A stretch of 6,578 bases of DNA, taken from the NCBI GenBank assembly GCA_026388865.1, contig JAPLIX010000058.1, forward strand, positions 1,051 to 7,628, read 5' to 3'. The position numbers and the translations under genes were made by a program. The notes under the pieces are model-generated. The model was not told the DNA's origin. It saw nothing but the letters and a program-made list of their open reading frames with translations, and searched no databases. The stretch comes from Pseudomonadota bacterium (GTDB lineage: Bacteria > Desulfobacterota > WTBG01 > CAIYCZ01). Positions 1 through 4,559 of the stretch are shown piece by piece. Within the stretch, counting starts at the first letter, position 1, and every line of letters starts with the position of its first letter.

Positions 1-126
1 GTGGCCGCTAAAGCGGCTGATAATTTCGTCGTAGGCAGCCCGCTCTTCTGCCGCATTTTCCTCCCGTCCGGAGCTGAGTGCTTTTTGAAAAAGTCCGTGT
101 GCCGTAGCAATCCTGTTGTCGCTCAT
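1..126 (-). CDS. Probable TPR-repeat protein, N-terminal part only (runs off the window edge)
   Basis: Only the first 42 codons are present; the gene continues beyond position 1. The peptide starts MSDNRIATAHGLFQKAL and goes on with an alanine- and glutamate-rich helical stretch ending YDEIISRFSG. The pattern of a small helix with LF..AL, a glycine turn, then a helix with YDEIISRF is what one sees at the start of tetratricopeptide-repeat proteins that count off repeat units such as A.YDE(I/V)..RF. TPR proteins are protein-interaction scaffolds, so no specific function can be given. The ATG lies 38 bp downstream of the NFACT-R gene stop on the same strand, so the two are probably co-transcribed. 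The ribosome binding site is poor: GAGG sits directly against the ATG, and a better AGGGAAAG lies about 15 nt upstream. The family call rests on a short fragment. Confidence 0.6.
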   Translation of the reverse strand, partial: MSDNRIATAHGLFQKALSSGREENAAEERAAYDEIISRFSGH

Positions 127-164
127 CCTCGAATCACTTTCTTTCCCTGTAAGCTTCTATTCAT

Positions 165-560
165 TTACTCTTCCGGAATCCCGGGGCGCACTTTCAATAA
201 GCTTTCCCTGCGGATGGCAACTGTTCCCGGCTTGGCACCGCGCGGTTTGGTAACATATTTTGCCCTGGTGCATGAGACGCTGACCATGCCGCCTTCTCTG
301 GCCTTGCTGTGATAAGCGGCAATTGCCGCGGCGCGCTTCAGGGTCTCGCGGTCCGGCTCTTCATCAGGCCGGTGCTTAAGAAGCACGTGACTTCCCGGCA
401 TGCCGCGCACGTGGAACCACCAGTCCTCAGGGTGCGCCAGCCTGATGCTGAGGAGGTCATTGTCCTCATCAGTCTTTCCTGCCAGAACCTTCCACCCGCC
501 CGGAAGTTCGTATCTATAAACCGTAACTTCCTGGTCTGCCCCGATACGAGTTTTATCCAT
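165..560 (-). CDS. Stand-alone NFACT-R (DUF814) RNA-binding domain protein
   Basis: This 131-residue protein consists almost entirely of the NFACT-R domain, the C-terminal RNA-binding module of RqcH/Tae2/NEMF and the old 'fibronectin-binding protein A' family. Visible hallmarks are DNDLLSIRLA (residues 33-42), the DWWFHVRGMPGSHVLLK block (46-62), an alanine-rich helix ending SKAR (85-88), and the terminal CTRAKYVTKPRGAKPG stretch (97-112). The NFACT-N and HhH domains of full RqcH are absent, and the length shows this is a complete stand-alone form rather than a truncation. In RqcH this module contacts tRNA and the stalled 60S/50S subunit. A role in RNA binding or ribosome rescue is inference for the short form. 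The start is fixed by an in-frame TGA five codons upstream of the ATG, with GAGG about 10 nt before it. It is first in a minus-strand unit with the TPR gene and has its own promoter at 613-641. Confidence 0.9.
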   Translation of the reverse strand: MDKTRIGADQEVTVYRYELPGGWKVLAGKTDEDNDLLSIRLAHPEDWWFHVRGMPGSHVLLKHRPDEEPDRETLKRAAAIAAYHSKAREGGMVSVSCTRAKYVTKPRGAKPGTVAIRRESLLKVRPGIPEE

Positions 561-599
561 AAAAACAAACCCTCAACATCGTCACCAAAGCCTTCTCTT

Positions 600-651
600 G
601 TGCCGGCGAAAAAGATTAACAGATACAAAATAAGCTGTCAATGGCCGGCAC
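600..651. repeat. 8-bp inverted repeat bracketing the NFACT-R promoter
   Basis: GTGCCGGC at 600-607 and its exact reverse complement GCCGGCAC at 644-651 sit on either side of the -10/-35 pair, 36 nt apart. Each arm also contains the self-complementary core GCCGGC. The placement would suit a regulator binding both flanks, but this is inference from position only. Confidence 0.35.
613..641 (-). promoter_or_regulatory. Sigma70-type promoter for the NFACT-R gene
   Basis: Read on the minus strand, a perfect -35 TTGACA (641-636) is followed by a 17-nt spacer and a -10 TAATCT (618-613), which keeps the first T, the A and the last T. Transcription should begin near 606, giving a leader of about 45 nt before the ATG at 560. 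No other equally good pair is seen in the interval. Confidence 0.65.
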
Positions 652-860
652 TTTGCAAAAATCTTTATTTTCGCTGCAAGCTATTGTATGTATGGTAGTC
701 GTGTGGCCATTGTGTTAAGGAGTCAGGGATTACAGGAGTTATGGAGTTATTAACTCTCAATTCCTAACCCGGACAAGCCGGAACCAAAGTTAACCGCAAA
801 AACAAAAAAAAACAAAGAAGATTGAATTTGGAACTCGATTCGACTGGCTCATCGCAGACA

Positions 861-907
861 GGAACTCAAAAAGGTAACAACAAAATTTTCCTGATTTCTT
901 GAGTTCC
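861..907. repeat. 9-bp inverted repeat GGAACTCAA / TTGAGTTCC
   Basis: GGAACTCAA at 861-869 and TTGAGTTCC at 899-907 are perfect reverse complements separated by 29 nt. Pairing does not extend usefully beyond the arms, and no T-run follows on either strand, so a terminator is not supported. They could be the ends of a small repeat element or a DNA-binding site. Confidence 0.4.
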
Positions 908-942
908 AGATTTATAATTTTTCTTTCTATTTTTGCGAGAAA

Positions 943-962
943 TTTAGTCTTAAGAGACTAAA
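943..962. repeat. Perfect 8-bp hairpin TTTAGTCT-TAAG-AGACTAAA
   Basis: The arms are exact and the loop is 4 nt. There is no T-run after it on the plus strand. It overlaps the -35 of the candidate promoter at 950-978, so an operator for the downstream gene is one reading and a repeat-element remnant another. Confidence 0.45.
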
Positions 963-978
963 CGCCACAACTTAAAAT
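950..978 (+). promoter_or_regulatory. Candidate promoter for the PIN/MBL gene
   Basis: TTAAGA (950-955, 4 of 6 matches to the -35 consensus), a 17-nt spacer and TAAAAT (973-978, 5 of 6 matches to the -10) would start transcription near 985, about 53 nt before the ATG at 1038. A perfect TATAAT also occurs at 913-918, but no recognisable -35 lies at the right distance. The assignment is tentative in such AT-rich DNA. Confidence 0.35.
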
Positions 979-1037
979 ATCTCTGTGAATTCTGTGGTTA
1001 TGCTTTCAGAATATGCGAACGCGAGCAGGGAGCGATT

Positions 1038-2558
1038 ATGCGCTTAGGGATAGCTATTGGATTTGTGCTTACCACGATACTGGTGCTGATAGTCAGCCGG
1101 TTATTCAACCCGTATTTAATGGTGCTGCTGCTGCTCCCGGTTTTCTACCTTATCGGAATGTACCGCGCCTTCACCAGCAGTGCCCGAAAAGTAAAACGCG
1201 ATGCGCGGTCACTGGAAAAGACTTTTTTAAAAGATCTGCTCCGGGATGCCGCAGTGATAGATTCCACGCTATGGCAAAATGAAAACTACGGGAGCTTTTT
1301 CGAGGCGCTGTCAATCCTGCTTGCCGCAACAGGGAAAAAAATTATCCTCTATGACTGCCAGCTGCAGGAACTGACGAACGCTGCAAGCAGGACGGATGGG
1401 CAAGAAGAACTGCAGAAAAAGATTGCCCAGGCAAAAGCTCTGATAGGTAAGTTACGGGCACGGGACGTCATTGCGTGTGAAACCGCTGATATATCATCGC
1501 TTGAAGCCGAGGCGTCTGCCGGGCCAGCCGCAGTGCAGGCTCTTATTCTTGCAGCACGCACGTCGCGCAACGTGACGCTGGTCTCAGACAGCAGGGAGCT
1601 CATTGCGCAGGCCCGGAAGGCCATGAAAAAAAGAATAACAGGGCTTACGGTTATTGATAACCTCGAAGACCTTGAGGACGCATGCCGTAAATACTGCTCT
1701 GCGGTGGGCGAACAAGGCGCTCACACGCACTGTCAGGGAGAAACAGCAATGCTTAAAAAATCGCATCTTATCAATAGCAGCGTTACCTCAATTTTCTTTT
1801 TTGCCATCCTGATTATTTTCGCCGGCGGCTGTGCCAAACCCGCGCCGATGACCACGGAACAAATTGCGCCGGGAATTTATTGCATCAAGGCCACCCGCTC
1901 CAATGTCTACCTGCTTGCAGGAAAAACCCTGGTGCTCATTGATACCGGAATGCCGCAGGACGGCGTCGGCATACTGCAGGAAATTGCCGCTCTCGGCAGA
2001 AAGCCGGGGGATGTGTCGCATATTTTAATCACCCATGCGCACCTTGATCACACCGGGTCGCTCGCGTTCTTAAAAAAGGCAACCGGAGCAAAAGTAGTGG
2101 CGAGCGCGGCCGAGCGTGACTACATCACGGGCGATAAGAAATTGTGGCAGATGAACCGGGAGGGAATCGGCGGCAAGCTGTTCAAGGCAGCGCTTTTTAT
2201 TGCAGAGACTTTTTTTTACACCTTTCAGCCGGCAGCAGTCGACACCGTGTGCACAGGCGGTGAAATGATAGACTGGGATGGCGGCGTACAGGTGATAGCA
2301 ACTCCCGGCCACTCGTTGGGGAGCCTCAGCTACCTGCTGCCGGGAAAAGGTGCTCTGTTCACCGGCGACGCATTGAGCGGTGAGCCTGAGCCTCGCCTGC
2401 CGCCGCGTTCAGGGTGCGCAGACTACCGGCAGGCCCTTGCGTCAGTAAAAAAATTTGCGGCACTGAAGTTTGAGATCTGCTGCTTCGGGCACGGCAGGCC
2501 GGTTACCAGCGGAGCGGATGCAGTGATAAGAAAGTTAATTGTTGACGAGCCGCAGTGA
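1038..2558 (+). CDS. Two-TM PIN-like protein read through in frame into an MBL-fold lipoprotein hydrolase
   Basis: This is one open frame of 506 codons with two unlike halves. Residues 2-20 and 25-43 are hydrophobic helices, followed by a basic stretch that suggests residues 46-225 are cytoplasmic. That part is PIN-like in layout: D75 in AVIDSTLW, E111 in YDCQLQEL, and D184 in TLVSDSREL. The usual third acidic position (around 165) is alanine, so nuclease activity is doubtful. TM plus PIN recalls YacL. Residue 238 is a methionine opening a lipoprotein-type signal (basic start, hydrophobic 250-263, lipobox FAGGC with C265). Residues 275-505 are a metallo-beta-lactamase fold with a full zinc-ligand set: H333, H335, D337, H338 (HAHLDH), H425 (TPGH), D444 (TGDA) and H485 (FGHG). 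The substrate is unknown. The ATG at 1038 is chosen for AGGGAG 5 nt upstream. It is either a real membrane fusion or two genes that lost a stop. Confidence 0.8.
   Translation: MRLGIAIGFVLTTILVLIVSRLFNPYLMVLLLLPVFYLIGMYRAFTSSARKVKRDARSLEKTFLKDLLRDAAVIDSTLWQNENYGSFFEALSILLAATGKKIILYDCQLQELTNAASRTDGQEELQKKIAQAKALIGKLRARDVIACETADISSLEAEASAGPAAVQALILAARTSRNVTLVSDSRELIAQARKAMKKRITGLTVIDNLEDLEDACRKYCSAVGEQGAHTHCQGETAMLKKSHLINSSVTSIFFFAILIIFAGGCAKPAPMTTEQIAPGIYCIKATRSNVYLLAGKTLVLIDTGMPQDGVGILQEIAALGRKPGDVSHILITHAHLDHTGSLAFLKKATGAKVVASAAERDYITGDKKLWQMNREGIGGKLFKAALFIAETFFYTFQPAAVDTVCTGGEMIDWDGGVQVIATPGHSLGSLSYLLPGKGALFTGDALSGEPEPRLPPRSGCADYRQALASVKKFAALKFEICCFGHGRPVTSGADAVIRKLIVDEPQ
1735..1751 (+). 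promoter_or_regulatory. Internal Shine-Dalgarno and ATG for the MBL lipoprotein half
   Basis: AGGGAG at 1735-1740, an 8-nt spacer and ATG at 1749-1751 form a textbook start inside the long frame, in the same phase. It uses the same AGGGAG as the start at 1038. Initiation here would yield a 269-residue lipoprotein with its signal peptide at the true N-terminus. The codon just upstream, CAG at 1734-1736, is one C-to-T change from TAG, which would close the PIN-like gene five codons before this ATG. Confidence 0.6.
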
Positions 2559-3194
2559 GTGCAGCGGGCACTCGGCGCAGAGCGGCTTTGGCTTGCAGAA
2601 CTTATTTCCCAGGTGCACCAGCAGCGCGTGGTATTCGTTGTAGAGCGGGACATCCGGCGCAAGGGTATCCATGAAAAACTCCTGATACTCTTCATAGGAG
2701 TCCTCCATGGTGAAGAGCCCGTGGCGGCTCAAAATCCGTTTAGTATACAGGTCGATCACAAAGACCGGTTTCTCTAGGGCATAGAGCAGGATGCAGTCCG
2801 CGGTCTCTGGTCCTATCCGGTACAGCCCCAGCAGCTCATCCCGCAGCTCCCATACATCCCGCCTTTTCATCTTCTGTGTGCGGTACCCGTAATTGCCGCC
2901 AAAATAATCGGCAAAAACTTTCAGCGCCCGGGCTTTCTGGTTGAGAAAGCGCGCCGGCCGGATGATGGGTGCAAGCTTCTCTTCGTCCATGGCGGCGATA
3001 GCCTTGAAGCTCAATGCCCTGCGCGCTTTCAGTGCCGCAATCGCCTGCTCCACATTTTTCCAGGTGATATTCTGGGCGAGAATGGCGCCGATGATCGTTT
3101 CCTCCGCACTGTCGGCTGGCCACCAGTGACGGCTGCCGAACGCTGTATAGAGCAGGCGGTATATGCCCAGCAACTGCCGTTTTGTTTTCTGCAT
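2535..3194 (-). CDS. Endonuclease III-related HhH-GPD DNA glycosylase (COG2231/MagIII type)
   Basis: This 219-residue base-excision-repair protein has the HhH-GPD fold. Helices with ILAQNITWKNVEQAI (38-52) match the family's N-terminal region. The helix-hairpin-helix is LLGLYRIGPETADCI (121-135), followed by FVIDLYTKRI (145-154) carrying the catalytic aspartate D148. At the position of the Schiff-base lysine of endonuclease III (GRKTA) there is E130 (GPETA), as in the MagIII-like branch, so it should be a monofunctional glycosylase without lyase activity, probably acting on alkylated purines (family inference). The C-terminal iron-sulphur motif keeps C200, C206 and C209, but the expected fourth cysteine falls at R215. 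The start ATG has GAGG 4 nt upstream. It follows trxC by 80 nt on the same strand and overlaps the convergent MBL gene by 24 bp at its 3' end. Confidence 0.9.
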   Translation of the reverse strand: MQKTKRQLLGIYRLLYTAFGSRHWWPADSAEETIIGAILAQNITWKNVEQAIAALKARRALSFKAIAAMDEEKLAPIIRPARFLNQKARALKVFADYFGGNYGYRTQKMKRRDVWELRDELLGLYRIGPETADCILLYALEKPVFVIDLYTKRILSRHGLFTMEDSYEEYQEFFMDTLAPDVPLYNEYHALLVHLGNKFCKPKPLCAECPLHSLRLVNN

Positions 3195-3274
3195 AATGCC
3201 TCGAGGGTTTCCAGCGGGAAAATCGGAGTGCTCCCGGCAGCTATCGGGACAGACGGGTATTTTTCAACAGCCGG

Positions 3275-3634
3275 TTAGAGATACTGGCGTGTCCAGGTTA
3301 AAAGCCGCTGCAGGTCCATGGCCCCCGAAATCCGGGCCTGCTCCTCCCCGTTCTTGTACAGCACCAGGGTGGGAATGCTCATGATGTTGAAGCGGGCAGC
3401 GAGCGCCTGCTCTGCTTCCGTGTTAACTTTTGCCAGCCTGACCTGGGGCTGGAGCTGCCGGGCTGCCTGCACAAAAACCGGGGCCATCATCTTGCACGGC
3501 CCGCACCACGCTGCCCAGAAATCAGCCAGCAGCGGGATGTCGCCGTGCCGGAGATGGCGCTGGAAGCGCGCTGAACAGATCACGGTGGCACTTGCCGCAT
3601 TTAGCCTCTGCTGCAGGCTTGTCAGCCGGAACAC
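3275..3634 (-). CDS. trxC: Thioredoxin domain of a frameshifted thioredoxin 2 (TrxC)
   Basis: The readable frame from a GTG at 3634 gives 119 residues, of which only about residue 22 onward is thioredoxin. The domain is complete: LADFWAAWCGPCKMMAPVF with active-site cysteines C44 and C47, KVNTEAEQALAARF as in TrxC proteins, the cis-proline in MSIPTL (P88), and a full C-terminal helix. Residues 1-21 have no family resemblance: they are an out-of-frame reading of DNA that encodes a zinc ribbon in the frame starting at 3680. The GTG start is therefore an artefact. Thioredoxin 2 is a cytosolic protein-disulphide reductase. The gene is third in the minus-strand operon, 12 bp after the cytochrome c gene counted from the proper start at 3680. 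Unless the shift is a sequence error, the product is probably not made normally. Confidence 0.75.
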   Translation of the reverse strand: MFRLTSLQQRLNAASATVICSARFQRHLRHGDIPLLADFWAAWCGPCKMMAPVFVQAARQLQPQVRLAKVNTEAEQALAARFNIMSIPTLVLYKNGEEQARISGAMDLQRLLTWTRQYL

Positions 3635-3680
3635 GGTTTATTGCATCACACTGGGGGCAGACTATCTGTATTGATGACAT
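3522..3680 (-). pseudogene. trxC: N-terminal zinc ribbon of trxC, out of frame with its thioredoxin domain
   Basis: From ATG at 3680 the frame reads MSSIQIVCPQCDAINRVPAD and continues to CGKCHRDLF before running into nonsense and a TGA at 3524-3522 (52 codons). The two CxxC pairs, CPQC and CGKC, are the TrxC zinc ribbon. The break lies close to 3563-3575: the ribbon ends at DLF and the other frame takes up at ARFQRHLRHGDIP. In intact TrxC proteins about 24-25 residues separate this LF from the DFWA of the thioredoxin domain; here about 17 remain. Together with the frame change, that fits a loss of 23 or 26 nt in the linker. The upstream ribosome binding site is weak, and translation may be coupled to the cytochrome c gene. 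Confidence 0.8.
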
Positions 3681-3692
3681 TACCGTGTTTTA

Positions 3693-4034
3693 TTACTGCC
3701 CGTTAAATGTCTCTATAATATATGCCGCTATGCTCTCTGCCTGCTCTTTTGTCAGCTCCCGGTCTTCATGCACCAGCCTGGGCATGCCGGGGCCGGGGTT
3801 CATCATGTATCCGGTAAGCTTATCCGCGGAACTGATGCCATTGGCATCTCGGTCTTTCTTTTTGAGCGTTTTTTTCGGGTTGACGACATTCCCGCCATTC
3901 GGGTGACACACAGCGCAGTGCTTTTCAAACAATCGTTTGCCTGAAGCAAAAGCGGGTTCTTCCTGAGCCTTGGCCAGTGTGACAACACACATGGTCCCTG
4001 CCAGCAGGCAGCAGGCAATAGCTCTTTTTTTCAT
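3693..4034 (-). CDS. Small periplasmic monohaem cytochrome c (c6/c553-like)
   Basis: This 113-residue protein begins with a Sec signal peptide: MKKR, a hydrophobic core, and a likely cut after AKA at residue 23. The mature part of about 90 residues has one haem-binding site, CAVCH (C40, C43, H44), and the probable axial methionine M84 in NPGPGMPRL. The last helix, LTKEQAESIAAYIIETF (94-110), is typical of class I c-type cytochromes of the c6/c553 group. The protein should carry single electrons in the periplasm; its partners cannot be read from the sequence. It starts 9 bp after the PKD lipoprotein gene and ends 12 bp before trxC, so it belongs to that operon. No strong ribosome binding site is seen, so translational coupling is likely. 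Confidence 0.92.
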   Translation of the reverse strand: MKKRAIACCLLAGTMCVVTLAKAQEEPAFASGKRLFEKHCAVCHPNGGNVVNPKKTLKKKDRDANGISSADKLTGYMMNPGPGMPRLVHEDRELTKEQAESIAAYIIETFNGQ

Positions 4035-4043
4035 AGTGACCAG

Positions 4044-4376
4044 TTATTTAATGTCCACGGTGACTGTTCTTGTAGCACTGAGATTCTTGCTGTCAAAAAC
4101 CATGACCTTGATTTCGTATTTACCGGGATTTTTATAGGTATGGCTCAAAGGGAAAAAATGATGCTTTTCCATCTCGCCGTCGCCCCATTCCCACTGGATG
4201 CGCTCAACAGGGACCCCCACACCGCCGTTCACCGTCACCTGCCGCCCCTTCACTTCCGGCGGATTCAGGTTGAACTGGAAATCGACAAAGGCGCTGTCAC
4301 CGGTACAGCCGCTGCAGAAAAGAAGAAATGGTAACAAAAGAGCACTTATGGTTGTCGCTGCACGTAACGTTTTCAT
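4044..4376 (-). CDS. PKD-domain lipoprotein
   Basis: This 110-residue protein is the first gene of the operon. Residues 1-23 form a lipoprotein signal with lipobox FCSGC, so C24 is the likely acylated residue. The mature part is a single PKD (polycystic kidney disease) beta-sandwich. Its signatures are WEWGDGE (62-68), the SHTYKNPGKYEIKV stretch (78-91), and a final strand TRTVTVDIK. PKD domains usually mediate protein or carbohydrate contacts outside the cell membrane; no catalytic residues are expected. A single-domain lipoprotein beside a cytochrome suggests an envelope partner or binding protein, but that is inference from context. The start is well supported by AGAGGTGG (4381-4388) four nt before the ATG, and the promoter at 4424-4453 lies just upstream. 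Confidence 0.88.
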   Translation of the reverse strand: MKTLRAATTISALLLPFLLFCSGCTGDSAFVDFQFNLNPPEVKGRQVTVNGGVGVPVERIQWEWGDGEMEKHHFFPLSHTYKNPGKYEIKVMVFDSKNLSATRTVTVDIK

Positions 4377-4423
4377 CGTTCCACCTCTGATAAAAAATTA
4401 GTACCTCTATACCTGTGGTCTAA

Positions 4424-4453
4424 ACTATATATCTCCCGCTATCGAATGGTCAA
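4424..4453 (-). promoter_or_regulatory. Sigma70-type promoter of the PKD-cytochrome-trxC-glycosylase operon
   Basis: On the minus strand TTGACC (4453-4448, 5 of 6 matches) is followed by an 18-nt spacer and TATAGT (4429-4424, 5 of 6 matches). Transcription should begin near 4417, giving a leader of about 40 nt. The good fit and the position ahead of the first gene with a strong ribosome binding site make this the main operon promoter. Confidence 0.65.
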
Positions 4454-4460
4454 GATGAAA

Positions 4461-4493
4461 ACGCAAAAACTGCGGGTTTTGCGTTGCGGGTTT
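4461..4493. repeat. Overlapping hairpin and 14-bp-period direct repeat between divergent promoters
   Basis: ACGCAAAA (4461-4468) and TTTTGCGT (4477-4484) are perfect 8-bp arms around an 8-nt loop. TGCGGGTTT occurs at 4471-4479 and again at 4485-4493, a period of 14. The cluster lies just upstream of the -35 of the minus-strand operon promoter and overlaps the -35 of the candidate dus promoter, so it could be an operator region shared by both. No T-run follows, so a terminator is unlikely. Confidence 0.4.
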
Positions 4494-4512
4494 CTCAGAG
4501 ATAGGTTAGGAT
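4484..4512 (+). promoter_or_regulatory. Candidate promoter for the dihydrouridine synthase gene
   Basis: TTGCGG (4484-4489), a 17-nt spacer and TAGGAT (4507-4512) would start transcription near 4519, about 41 nt before the ATG. Matches to consensus are modest (3 or 4 of 6 each). An 8-bp palindrome ATACGTAT follows at 4511-4518. Confidence 0.3.
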
Positions 4513-4559
4513 ACGTATACCTCTTTGCTCAACGCAGTAACAGCACCTGATGTAATTAT

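Larger units (their letters stand above)
719..1012. other. AT-rich intergenic stretch with several short inverted repeats, no gene seen
   Basis: No convincing coding frame lies between the NFACT-R promoter and the gene at 1038. The stretch holds an almost back-to-back palindrome GAGTTA-T-TAACTC (744-756), CCGG-ACAAG-CCGG (769-781), an A-rich run (798-820), GGAACTC as a direct repeat (830-836 and 861-867), a 9-bp inverted repeat (861-869/899-907) and an 8-bp hairpin (943-962). Wording such as AGGAGTTATGGAGTTA at 734-749, and TCTGTGAATTCTGTGGTTA near 982-1000, resembles dispersed intergenic repeats I have seen in Desulfobacterota-like genomes. That resemblance is a recollection, not a search result. 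It may be a decayed small mobile repeat. Confidence 0.4.

Noticed and set aside
1..312. 103-codon plus-strand frame at the left end
   Set aside because: It is antisense to the TPR and NFACT-R genes and has no family resemblance.
309..698. 129-codon plus-strand frame
   Set aside because: It is the reverse of the NFACT-R gene and its promoter; no ribosome binding site or recognisable domain.
1013..1282. Alternative plus-strand start at 1013 in another frame
   Set aside because: It overlaps the PIN-like gene, which has the better ribosome binding site and recognisable TM and domain structure.
3195..3274. Separate promoter or terminator between trxC and the glycosylase gene
   Set aside because: The only -35-like TTGAAA has no proper -10 at the right distance, and the CCCG/CGGG hairpin is too weak.
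3592..3906. 104-codon plus-strand frame opposite trxC and the cytochrome gene
   Set aside because: It is a shadow of two clearly coding minus-strand genes.
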